Part shown: one piece after another, positions 1 to 9,578 of the stretch
Layout of the letters: each line of letters begins with the position of its first letter
Numbering within the stretch: position 1 is the first letter of the stretch
NCBI GenBank assembly: GCA_036897095.1
Contig: JAYMSP010001665.1
Span: 1-29,850, forward strand
Direction: 5' to 3'
DNA from: Plantago elongata
Lineage: Eukaryota > Streptophyta > Magnoliopsida > Lamiales > Plantaginaceae
DNA length: 29,850 nucleotides
Position numbers and translations under genes: made by a program
The notes under the pieces: generated by a model
Database searches by the model: none
Told to the model about the DNA's origin: nothing
Seen by the model: only the letters and a program-made list of their open reading frames with translations

Positions 1-29
<29 letters not shown>
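1..29. repeat. (TA)n microsatellite
   Basis: Uninterrupted TA dinucleotide repeat at the window edge; it may extend to the left. Confidence 0.95.
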
Positions 30-32
<3 letters not shown>

Positions 33-574
33 CACAAAAGTTCGAAACTCACCCGTGTTCCTCGGTGGCTTCGCCGCTGTGTTAATGTACATTTAACTTC
101 TCAATCGTGTGTATGTTGTCAATTACAATTAATGTTACTTATAAATATATAATTATATATAATATCTGGGTATCTGGGTGTTACATCCCGTAAAGATTAT
201 GTTAATACCTTAGTGTGGCATTATAGCCAGAAACCCAAGCATTAAACATGTTGGTCATCCATCGTATTCAAATGTAAAGTACATTCGGTATTTTGGTTAG
301 AATCAGAAAATTCATAATAAAGCATGAAACACTTCTTACCTATATCATGTACGAAAATATGTAGGTGGGTCCATGGAAACAATGTTTTTATTATACTTCT
401 CCTCATCCGAATTCATCTTCTCATACTTTATTTTAATCTATATAAACTTTATTTTTCATCCTTTAAATTAAAAAAATATCTTATGTTATACACTATCTCT
501 TCTCCTTTAGTTACTATTTATTTTACTTTATTTTTTTTTCTACTCTATCACCATATATCATACTTTATTAATTA
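30..574. other. AT-rich noncoding flank
   Basis: No gene seen. The sequence is AT-rich with T-runs (about 505-540). Short open frames here have low-complexity composition (rich in F, L, I, Y) and no recognisable domain. Confidence 0.6.
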
Positions 575-680
575 CCACTCTGGTCACTTCAACTGAAATT
601 TACTGAACTGAATTTAATGTAACTGAACTGTATTATAAATTATAACTAAGCAGAGCTGAACTGAACTGTAATATAAATTA
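575..680 (+). mobile_element. Tourist-like MITE, left half (split by MULE)
   Basis: This part carries CTTCAACTGAAATTTACTGA and repeated GAACTGAACTG motifs, closely matching the intact MITE at 26781-26913. It also shares TATAAATTATAACTAA with that copy. The element resumes at 9712 after the MULE. Aligning to the intact copy puts its outer edge at 575, next to a TTA at 572-574 that matches a TTA at 9820-9822. The terminal bases are diverged, so the exact end is inferred. Confidence 0.7.
672..680. repeat. MULE target site duplication, left
   Basis: TATAAATTA, identical to 9712-9720. Nine bases is the Mutator superfamily duplication length. The sequence belongs to the interrupted MITE. Confidence 0.9.
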
Positions 681-812
681 GAGAGAATTACCTATATAAG
701 CCACTAAACAACAACTTTTACAAAAAAGTATAGCGATAAATAACTGTTACACATAAGTCCAATCTATTTTCTGGGCGCCTAAATCAACAATCGACCGGAC
801 AAAAATACCCCT
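681..812 (+). repeat. MULE left terminal inverted repeat
   Basis: Matches the reverse complement of 9579-9711 with many mismatches. Corresponding blocks are GCCACT near 699 (AGTGGC on the right), CCAATCTA near 759 (TAGATTGG on the right) and AAATACCCCT ending at 812 (AGGGGTATTT from 9579). The last block lies about 131 bases from each end, so the spacing agrees on both sides. Confidence 0.8.
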
Positions 813-1120
813 AAAAACTTGTCACTTCTTGTCGCGTCTATTCAACTGCCATTTTCTATTATTCGAAAATCAATTTCCCTCTATACCATTTCTTCTTCAA
901 CAAGCTTTCTCCCAATTCTTCTCCAACAAATTTCGATTCCTCTCTTCACTGTTTACCGGTCGAAAAAAATGACGAGATCAAGTAAATCCGATGCAAACAA
1001 GGAAGAATCGAAGCCGAAAAACCCCAAAAATGCTGCAACAAAAGAAGAAACAAAACCGAAAATCACCAAATCTGAGAAATGTACAAGACTAATTTATTTT
1101 TCTGTATAATTTTGGTTAGT

Positions 1121-1915
1121 TTCATGTTCAATGAGTGTTACATTCACATGCATATGTGATTCAGAACCAATATCACTCGAATTTAGTTAGTTTCATGTTA
1201 AACATGTGTTTTCCTAGTTTCAGTACCAGTATAACTTTCGATTTTAGTTGGTTTCATGTTAAACATTGTTTACTAGTTTCAGATCCGTGGATTTATACTG
1301 GTTTCAGGTATTGTGTGTATACTGGTTTCATGAATTGTGTGTATATTGGTTTCAGGATTTCTATTATGCTGGTTTCATGATGATAAATGCTAAAAACCTA
1401 GTTTCATGATGATAAATGCTAGTTTCATGATAATTACACATGGGTCATGATGATTACTGATAGTTTCATAATGATTAACGATAGTTTCAGGTTAATAAAA
1501 CTAGTTTCATGATGGTTGATGATAGTTTCAGGTGAAGCTAGTTTCATGATGATTAAAGCTAATTTCATGATGATTAATGCTAGTTTCAGGTTAATGAAGC
1601 TAGTTTCATGATAATTATATCTAGTTTCATGATGATTAATGATAGAGTCATGTTCATGAAGCTAGTTTGATGATGATAAATGATAGTTTCAGGTTAATGA
1701 AGCTAGTTTCATGATAATTATATATACTTTCATGATGATTAATGATAGATTCAGGTTTATGAAGCTAGTTTCATGATGAAAAATGCTAGTTTCATGTTCA
1801 TTGAGCTAGTTTCATTACTTCTATTACACTGATGGTTTCATGACTTATTTTTACTAGTTTCATTGAATTATGTTGCTAGTTTCATTGGAATTTGACTGTT
1901 TGCATGTATTGATTC
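1121..1915 (+). repeat. CTAGTTTCATGA interspersed repeat, block 1 (intron)
   Basis: Fills the first intron of the Ulp1-like gene. Units of roughly 20-22 bases follow CTAGTTTCATGATGATTAA, alternating with a variant ATAGTTTCAGGTTAATGAA. Copies vary by point changes and spacing. All copies read the same way on the plus strand. Confidence 0.9.
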
Positions 1916-2387
1916 CAGGAAAACAATAAGTCACGGAGACAACATTCAATTGTGGAGATCCGAAGGGATGTTTAGAGTATCTAAAAACTCTATCACTTTC
2001 AGAACATAAAACTGGACTTGACAAAACACCATTCAAGGTGTTATTCCAAAAGCTAATCAATGACGAGGTGGACCCCTTGTTCTTCACGAAAAATATACAG
2101 ATTTGAAACTAGTTTTGTCAAATTACAACAACAAAACTAGTACTTTGAAAGTGGATGACAAATCAGTAGTGATGACATAGAAACATGTAAAAGACTGGTT
2201 TGGCATAACTGATGGCAAGGTCAAGCTTGAATTGAAGAAAGGAATGATGGTTCAGAACGAGAAATTCGTGAACGACAACTATCCATCAGTAAAGAAAGCC
2301 AAACAAAACAAATCTGCCAGGCCAAAGTTGACATCATCGATGATACATGAAAGGCTTGAAAAGCTTACAAACAATAAAGAGGTTAGT

Positions 2388-2480
2388 ATAGTTTCATGTA
2401 TGTTGTATATTCTGGTTTCATGGCTTCTTTTATGCTAGTTTCATGTTGATTTTAACTCGTTTCATGTAATGTAACTTGCA
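2388..2480 (+). repeat. CTAGTTTCATGA repeat, block 2 (intron)
   Basis: Short intron with four or so TAGTTTCATG/GGTTTCATG copies, ending at a TTGCAG acceptor. Confidence 0.8.
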
Positions 2481-2709
2481 GGTCAGCTCAAATGAATTTG
2501 AAGCTAATGCAGTACTGTGGATTTTAGTTGAAGGTTTGCTGAACAACAAGGTAGAGAGCATTGCCTGGAAGTACATCGATTATGTTTCTGATTTAGGAAG
2601 ATTATGACATACAACTGGAGTGAGAGAATTCTTAGCCACCTAAATTCATCACTGTGTATCAGTGATGAATCACACTCAGGATGTATCCTGATGTTGCTGG
2701 TAAGTTAGT

Positions 2710-2930
2710 TTTATGAAAATTCACATGTTAATACTGGTTTCATGACATATGTTATTCTAGTTTCATGACCTTTTGTTTATTATGTTATGCTAGTTTCATG
2801 ACTTTTGTTTATTCTAGTTTCATGACTTATGTTATGGTAGTTTCATATACATGTTATGCTAGTTTCATGACTTCTTTTAGGCTAGTTTGATGATGATTTT
2901 TTTACTAGTTTCATGTATTGTATCTTGCAG
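2710..2930 (+). repeat. CTAGTTTCATGA repeat, block 3 (intron)
   Basis: Intron array with CTAGTTTCATGACTT-type units, ending at TTGCAG near 2930. Confidence 0.85.
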
Positions 2931-3242
2931 TTCTTGTTGTGCGAAAGCAAAGAACTGATAGAACCGTCCCAACCTGATGCATTCCCAACATGCTTAAAAT
3001 GGGACTTGAGAAAACTGTACAACAAGCTCACAGCGCAGCAAGGGGTCGAAGAGGAAAAAAAGCAAAGTCCTACAGAAGAGAAGGAGCAAGATCCTCCGAA
3101 AGAGCAAGAATGTCCAAAAGAACAGGATGATGAGCAAGATCCTCAAACAGGGGAGGAAGGTGAGATGAAGGAAAAGGAAGAGCAAAAAGATCAAGATCCT
3201 CAAATGGAGAAAGCAAATGAGGTAAAACAAAAAAAGAAATGG

Positions 3243-3316
3243 TAGTTTCATCACTATAATGCTAGTTTCACCACTACAAAATGCTAGTTTCATGTGACAT
3301 TTATCTGGTTTCAGGT
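3243..3316 (+). repeat. CTAGTTTCATGA repeat, block 4 (intron)
   Basis: Small intron containing TAGTTTCATCA, TAGTTTCACCA and TAGTTTCATGT copies, followed by a GGTTTCAG acceptor that is itself built from the repeat core. Confidence 0.8.
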
Positions 3317-3481
3317 GAAAGATGATGAGGCACAAAACAAAAACAAAAAAGGAGAAAATGAGCTGGAAAAGGATGGAAATAAAGCAGGTCCTAGTTTCCG
3401 GAGCCTAATATCCGATTTGGGAGGATCTTCAAATTTCTCATTGGGTTTCAACTTGCAAAACAACAATCCTACTGATGTGGT

Positions 3482-3812
3482 TTGTTCCATGACTTATATT
3501 AGGTTTCATTTATGCTAGTTTCATTTATGCTAGATTCATGTATACTAGTTTCATGACTTGTTCTATGCTAGTTTCGTGGGCATGTAATGGTGGATCCATG
3601 ACTTTTGTTTAAGCTAGTTTCATGTATTGTATTTATGCTGGTTTCATGGGCATGTAATACTAGTTTCATGACTTGTGTAAAGCTAGTTTCATAGGCATGT
3701 AAAGCTAGTTTCATGACTTTTGTTTAAAGCTAGTTTCATGGATTGTGTTTTGTGCTGGTTTCATGGGCATGTTATGTTAGTTTCATGGGAAATTTTGGTT
3801 GGTTTCAGCCGG
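3482..3812 (+). repeat. CTAGTTTCATGA repeat, block 5 (intron)
   Basis: Dense array with GCTAGTTTCATGACTT and CTGGTTTCATGGGCATG variants. The acceptor GGTTTCAG near 3802-3809 again falls within a repeat unit. Confidence 0.88.
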
Positions 3813-4664
3813 AAGAAAAGGGGAACGAAGCTGAAAAAGAAAGTGATTACTTGAATACAACCATGTCACCACGCAGGTCCGCTGTTGACGTGATCAACGA
3901 CATGAGAGAACAAGGATTACTAGATGAAGAAGATTATCCATATGTTTCTCAAGAATCTACTTTCCCTGATGCTCCTGATTACGAGGAGATGTACAAATTG
4001 GAAAAATAAAAGGCTGAGGAGTATATGTGAGAAGCTCAAGAATTCAAGGTACTCTATGAAGCAACAAAATGTGATGTAGAACGTCTGAAAGCTTCTATAA
4101 CATTGAAGGATAACCGTATCGCAAATTACATCAAAACAATTGCCACCCTTAACAACAAGGTCAAAGAGCTTGAGCTAGATGTAAAAGATATGACATCAGC
4201 CAATGAGGAAATGCATTAAAAAGCAGATGAACTGAAATCTTTGAGGTCTGAGGTGAAAACTATGATGGAACTGAATGAAGAATTGTGTGAGGAAAACACT
4301 AACATGCGTGGCATTATCATAGGCCTAGAGTCAAAAGTAAGTGAATAGCAAAAGATGGTATCTAAATCAGAAGGCGGGAGAGGAAGGGGAAGAGGAAGAG
4401 GAAGAGGAAGAGGGAGAGGAAGAGCAAGAGGTCAAGTTCAGGAGGAGGGAAATGCTGGAACATCACATCCAACACCCCCATCCTATGTTCGAATATTAAA
4501 AGGTAAAGAGCGACAACAAAAGAGGTCTGGTCCTTAAACCTATCCGGAACAAGCCAAGAAGACCAAGGTCTCAATAGAAAATGCTCCAATCGATTTGTCA
4601 TCACAAGAACCTGACCTAGTTGATCCACAAGATATTACAGCATCCCAGGTAATTTTAGAAACTC

Positions 4665-4755
4665 ATAAAAATATTAGTTTCGTGACGATTAATGCTAGTT
4701 TCATGTAATTCAGAAGCTAGTTTCATCATAGTCAATGCTAGTTTCAGTAACTAAT
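4665..4755 (+). repeat. CTAGTTTCATGA repeat, block 6 (intron)
   Basis: Several TAGTTTCGTGA/TAGTTTCATG copies after the donor near 4649. Confidence 0.8.
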
Positions 4756-5187
4756 AAAAAATGTTCGCTAATGTTATCACATGCATCTGTTGAAATAATT
4801 GGATCCCAAAGAAACAACCCACATATGACGATGTCGGACAGATGTTGACAGATTACATCAAGTCGGGCAACCATATACCAGGGTTTCAATTCTTAGAAAG
4901 ATACCGGGCAACAACACACCTATCTAACAAGGATAATGAGAGGTTTATGAGGATCAACAGTTACCCTGAAGACAGGTCAGTAACATATAAATATGCCATT
5001 AAATCGATATATCATTAAACTATTCTAATGATCTAAATTCAATTTCAATAACAGTTGCTGGATTTACGAGGAGTCTTGTGAGAAAATAAGCATAAATGAA
5101 GCAGTCTACATACTCAATGGCCTTGAATTGAGTAATGTGGTATGTTTACTATTATTTATATCGTACTGGTATGCCTATTGTCCAGAA

Positions 5188-5340
5188 ATCTAGTTTCATG
5201 GTCAATACAAGTTAGTTTCATGGTCAATAAGCTAGTTTCATGGTCAATGAAAAGTTAGTTTCATAGTCAATGAAAGCAAGTTTCATGGTAAAAATAAAGC
5301 TAGTTTCAGGACATTTTGCATTAAAACCAACTAGTTTCAA
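5188..5340 (+). repeat. CTAGTTTCATGG repeat, block 7 (intron)
   Basis: Copies of the form CTAGTTTCATGGTCAAT at about 20-base spacing, a local variant of the motif that suggests local amplification. Confidence 0.85.
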
Positions 5341-6314
5341 GAGCTTTGATGTTGGTTTGAGTCCTAATAAATTAATTTTGAAACAGACCATAGACAACTT
5401 TGCGAGGAATCTGGTTGAAGAAGCAAATAGAAATGCCAATCAAAGAATTTATGCATGCTTCAACTCCTTCTTTCACGTCAGTATACATATATCTATCAAA
5501 ATAATTTTAAAAAAACGAGAAAAATAGACTAACAATACAATATATATACATGATCTCCTATGTTTTGAAGACACATCACTAGAAGACCAAGTTAAAAACA
5601 TCAACAATCTCTCTACTGAAAAAGCATTGTTCTTCCAATAAACTCGGAAGGACATTGGGTGCTGCTTGAGTTGGACATGGAATCGAGCACATGGATTATG
5701 TACAACTCACTCATCCATGAATCCAATGGGGAGGATAAATACTTCTTGGCTACAACAACACTGGTATGTTTTCTCTACTTGTCCATTAATACTTGTTTCA
5801 GGAACTGTGAAAGCTAATTTCAGATTCCATTAAACAAATTTTTTTTTTTTGACAGAGGAGATTTGTTGAAACAACTCTCAAAGAAAGAGCAAAAAAACAG
5901 CAAGGGCAAAAGGTTGCAGACAATGATGCCTACTTTGAGAAGTTTGGCAATGAAAAATTCATCGAAATTGATCAAGAAAACAACCCACGACAGATTGGAG
6001 TGGACTGTGGCATCATATGCCTGATGATAATAGAAAAAAGGGTAAGTGGCAAGCATGCATGGGAATCAAACACAACGCAGAGGAATATGCATATGATGTG
6101 TGTTGTCGGTACCGTCAAGAATGGTGAGTCGCTATCTAAACCTGGGAAAATGTTATGCACTTACTCAGAAAGAAATAGATGATGAAGTAGAAAAAGCGAG
6201 ACATACAAAAGAATATACAAGAGCAATGTTGAAAAAGAAGTAAGGAAAACATGAAAATTGGTGGACTGATATGTATATTTTGGTTAATATCAGAAATGTA
6301 TGAATACTCTGTTT

Positions 6315-6680
6315 TATGCTAGTTTCAAGTGCCTTTAATCTATTTTAAACATCATTTATATCAGTTTTTCATTCCCCAAAAAAAAATAGCTAGTTTCATG
6401 ACCACACAAGCTAGTTTCATAATGATTAATACTAGTTTCATGACAACACAATCTAGTTTCATGATGATTAATGATAGTTTCAGGATCATTGAGCTAGTTT
6501 CATAATGATTAAAGCTAGTTTTAGATTCATGAAGCTAGTTTCATGATGATTGAAGCTAGTTTATGATGATGAAATGATAGTTTCAGGTTAATTGAGTTAG
6601 TTTCATGATGATTAAAAGCTAGTTACATGATGATTAATGATAGTTTCAGGATCATTGAGCTAGTTTCATGATTATTAACA
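6315..6680 (+). repeat. CTAGTTTCATGA repeat, block 8 (between the convergent genes)
   Basis: Lies in the gap between the 3' ends of the Ulp1-like gene and the transposase gene. Same unit and same orientation as the first intron array, with both TTTCATGATGATTAA and TTTCAGGATCATTGA variants. Confidence 0.88.
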
Positions 6681-6924
6681 ATCTAAAAAACGGATCCCAT
6701 AACAAAATGTCTCGTTCAAATAATAAAAATACGAAGCAACAAAATCAAAAAAAAAGTCATTACATATCCGACAAAAAAAAATGTCTTCGAAAAACATGAA
6801 GAAATGACAAAGAAATGAAATATTCTTCAACCACCAATAGGAGCAGTGCATGTCTTCCTGTTATGGCCACTCTGTTTACAACGGCTACAATATTTTACCT
6901 GCACAAATATTATATAAAAACAAG

Positions 6925-7085
6925 TTAGTTCCGTGGGTCTAATCTTTAGTTTCACAGCTAGTTTCAGTATGCAATAACTAATTTCAAAAGCAAGTATGAG
7001 TACACTAGTTTCATAGCTAGTTCCAGGGCTATTATAAGTTAGATCTACTAGATTCATGGGTTAATTCTAGCTAGTTTCAGAAATC
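6925..7085 (+). repeat. CTAGTTTC repeat, block 9 (transposase intron)
   Basis: Degenerate copies (GCTAGTTTCAG, ACTAGTTTCATAG) in the intron between the SWIM and zinc-knuckle exons of the minus-strand transposase. They still read forward on the plus strand, i.e. antisense to this gene. Confidence 0.8.
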
Positions 7086-8104
7086 TTAAAAAAATTTACC
7101 AGAACAAATTCACCCCTTGACTTCACCCTCTCCTTCTTAGGACGACCAGATGGCCTTCTTGTAGTCAGAGAGTTCATTCCTTGTGGATGAATCTCTAGAG
7201 TAATTTGACTTTTCAAGATAGAAGGAATAGGATAAATGGAGAAGGAATATGCATCCCTGTACGATGAACCATGAAAATATTGATCGATAATAAAATCAAG
7301 CGTGATCCTCGACCTCTTCATTGCAGCCACAACATGAGCACATGGGAATCTTTTAACTTCCCACCACCTGCAAGAACATGTCTTTGCCTCCAGGTCAACT
7401 GTGACACTGGGGTCAGATTGAACGCTCACAACATTAACTTCTGAGGTAATTGTGATCCACTGCTCACAATATGAAGCCAGTTTCCTCCACATCTTGACCC
7501 TGTTCGGACACAAGACATTATTCCATTTGACGGACTCGTTCCTCCTCCTCTAAAAAAAGAATCATAATCTTCTCATGTACATACTCAATCAAATGCTTAA
7601 TTGGAAGACCACGACCTCTGATTATCCATGCATTGATGACTCTGCAACATTTGAGAACATCTCCCCATAATGTATCGGGGGAGAGTATGCAGTCGTCCAT
7701 TGATCCAAAGGAACAGATTCAATGAAACTCACTAGTGCATAAGAGTCTTCATCATGCCACTGTTCAAGCTTTTCCTTCAACATAGAAACATTCACATCAT
7801 ATGCACATTCACTCAGTCTGAAAACAAATGTCTCCCTCAAACCCTTAGCAATGCCTCTACTGCCAAACGAATCCCTCAAATTACGCTTAAGATGCTCAAG
7901 ACAGTAAAAATGATGGGCTCTATCACCAAAAATAGCTGGGATACCCTCGATCAGACAAGGAGCACGGTCAGATATTACAGCAAGCTGTCGATCGCCACTT
8001 ACAACCTGGTTAAGATGCTCTAGAAACCATAGCCAACTTGAATTGTTTTCAGACTCAACAATGGCAAAACAAAGAGGAAATATACCTATCAAAACACAAA
8101 AAAA

Positions 8105-8225
8105 GATAGTTTCAGGAGACCTAATGTTGGTTCGAAGCAGCAAACATAGTAAAAACACTAGTTTCAAAGCAATTACAACTAGTTTGAGCACTACTTTTAA
8201 AACAAGAAACAAATAGTTTCATAGT
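8105..8225 (+). repeat. CTAGTTTC repeat, block 10 (replaces transposase core segment)
   Basis: Degenerate copies (ATAGTTTCAGG, ACTAGTTTCAAAG, ACTAGTTTGAG, ATAGTTTCATAG) and AAACAAGAAACA repeats sit where the transposase should encode the strand with its first catalytic Asp. Confidence 0.75.
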
Positions 8226-8719
8226 TTAAAACAAGAAACAACCAAATCAACAACACTACCGACATTTGTGCGCCTCAACGCATCTAAGTACCAGTCAAGC
8301 TCTTCAAAAGAAAGCTCATATTCATCATACACCTTATTACGAGCCTTCTCGAGTGCCCTATAAGCCTTGTTGTATGACACTTCAATAGCATAAAAGTCCA
8401 ATAAAAACTTGTTTACCTCATTCGCACCCGTACACGCAGCAATGCTCATATAATCCAAAATAAGATCACACATCAAAGTCGTTGCCAAGAAATCACCCTT
8501 CTCAATCAAAGGTGAAGGAACACAGGTATGTTGATTAGTCAACTCTTTGATGCAGAACCAATTGTTTGCTGCATATAGAATCCCGGTTATTGTCCACCCA
8601 CAGCCAAACGAAGCATGTTTGCTGCAAATAACTCTGATCTTTTGAGGAGTATTTTTCATAATATTAAGCTTGAAACCAATAGCCATTGAGTACTTTGCCA
8701 AAGCAAGACGAAAAGCATG

Positions 8720-8740
8720 CCCCCCCCCCTCCCCCGGGGG
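8720..8740. repeat. C10-T-C5-G5 homopolymer tract
   Basis: Ten C, one T, five C, five G. The transposase reading frame changes here: upstream coding ends in KEVSQAF and downstream coding resumes with LALAKYSMAIGF in another frame. It may be a genuine indel or a sequencing/assembly error at a homopolymer. Confidence 0.85.
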
Positions 8741-8884
8741 AAAGCTTGGCTAACCTCCTTAATCTCCAAGTGCGAACCTAGTGATAACACTCTCTTGCCT
8801 CTTCCCTCCTGCAAACCACCATACAAAACGGCGTCACCTACACCTTGAGTAAATGGAACAGAGGATGTGCCTACAATACCATGT

Positions 8885-9065
8885 CCTGAAACTAGTCCAA
8901 CATCTGAAACTACTTCACTCTGACCTGTAACTACCGAACTCTCACTTAAAACACGACGTGCAACCACCATACCACTACAACCAACAATATCAATCCTACT
9001 AGCAACACCGAAACTAGTTTCAGATCCACCAACCCTAGTTTCAGATCTGCCAACCTTAGTTTCAG
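8885..9065 (+). repeat. CTAGTTTCAG repeat within transposase coding sequence
   Basis: Copies such as CCTGAAACTAG, CGAAACTAGTTTCAGATC and CCCTAGTTTCAGATC lie inside the open transposase frame, where the minus strand reads repeated R-S-E-T / G-S-E-T peptides (about 9065-9000). GAAACTAGTTTC at 9004-9015 is a perfect 12-base palindrome made from two head-to-head repeat cores. Confidence 0.7.
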
Positions 9066-9429
9066 CGTGTTTAGAACCACTACCCTCCCCAATATACATT
9101 TTCTTACCACGTCGAACATTAATGGGATCAACATCCAAGCAATCATCTCCACCAACCACAATATCCATATCCACGAACTTCAATCCATTAAGTTTGCACA
9201 TCCTAACCATATTATTCAAGTCATCATCAGTAAAAACCAAAAATCTCTTCCGATCAACAGCATATAAAAACCTCGTCGAATCCAAATCATTCAATCGAAA
9301 CTTTGAAACTACTATGTCCAACAAATCAGAAAAGGTAAAACCAGATCCAATACAAAAAGCATGACTGAGACCATTATAGGTTAACGAAACCATGATATCC
9401 ATGCTTCTGGTATGAAGATTAAGCAAAAT

Positions 9430-9530
9430 AGAAACAAAATCACTGACAAACGAGAGAAGAAAACAGAGAGAAGAAAAATCGAGAGAGAAGAAAAGGCGAG
9501 AGAGAAAAATCGAGGTTGCAATGTCTGTAC
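9430..9530 (-). promoter_or_regulatory. GA-rich leader of the MULE transposase gene
   Basis: Plus strand is GAGAGAAGAAAA-rich, so the transposase-sense strand is CT-rich, a common composition for plant 5' UTRs. It lies directly upstream of the ATG at 9426. No TATA box was pinned down. Confidence 0.4.
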
Positions 9531-9578
9531 GTACGGAATAATAATTGGCGTTAGCTATTAGCTAATGGGAAAGTAGCG

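Larger units (their letters stand above)
969..6240 (+). pseudogene. Ulp1/C48 SUMO-protease-like gene of the MULE (decayed, multi-exon)
   Basis: Probable start MTRSSKSDANKEES at 969, a Lys-rich acidic N-terminus; exon 1 ends about 1080 at a GT donor. Further exon-like pieces lie near 1919-2390, 2482-2700, 2930-3222, 3315-3478, 3810-4648, 4795-4975, 5055-5139, 5385-5476, 5551-5763 and 5855-6240. The middle encodes E/K/Q-rich acidic repeats (2980-3220), a predicted coiled coil (4020-4345) and an Arg-Gly run (4375-4430). The C-terminal part is a C48 cysteine-protease domain: GHWVLLELDM with His at 5653-5655, and GVDCGIICL with Cys at 6006-6008. The usual Asp of the triad (YDS) is Asn (YNS, codon 5704-5706). 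Such proteases remove SUMO-like tags, but this copy has at least five in-frame stops in the coiled-coil exon plus frameshifts, so I infer a pseudogene. Exon ends are estimates. Confidence 0.75.
6827..9426 (-). pseudogene. MURA/MuDR-type Mutator transposase (decayed)
   Basis: Read right to left. N-terminal PB1-like region (MVSLTYNGLSHAF..., about 9400-9150), Ser/Gly-rich linker, MuDR DNA-binding zinc region (VICSKHASFGCGW...NQHTC, about 8640-8520), then the MULE transposase core (GIFPLCFAIVESE..., ISDRAPCLIE, HHFYCLEHLKRN, about 8095-7640). A SWIM zinc finger follows (CSCRWWEVKRFPCAHVV, about 7385-7330), then a GRPKKERVK basic stretch and, after an intron, a CCHC knuckle (CSRCKQSGHNRKTC, about 6880-6840). 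Expected role: cutting and joining at the MULE ends. Breaks: frame change at the C/G tract 8720-8740, loss of the segment carrying the first catalytic Asp (about 8230-8095, now repeat/intron sequence), and a 1-base frameshift near 7636 in the conserved SNVAES...NAW motif. Start at 9426 or the in-frame ATG at 9402. Confidence 0.88.

Noticed and set aside
324..596. 90-codon open frame rich in aromatic and aliphatic residues
   Set aside because: Low-complexity translation of AT-rich DNA that runs into the MITE; no domain, no start context.
1121..1915. CRISPR-like repeat array
   Set aside because: Units are variable and without unique equal spacers, and the DNA is plant nuclear, so a prokaryotic array is excluded.
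2994..3335. Minus-strand Leu/Phe-rich frame resembling a membrane protein
   Set aside because: It is the complement of the E/K-rich exon of the Ulp1-like gene; the hydrophobic look is only the antisense of GAA/AAG codons.
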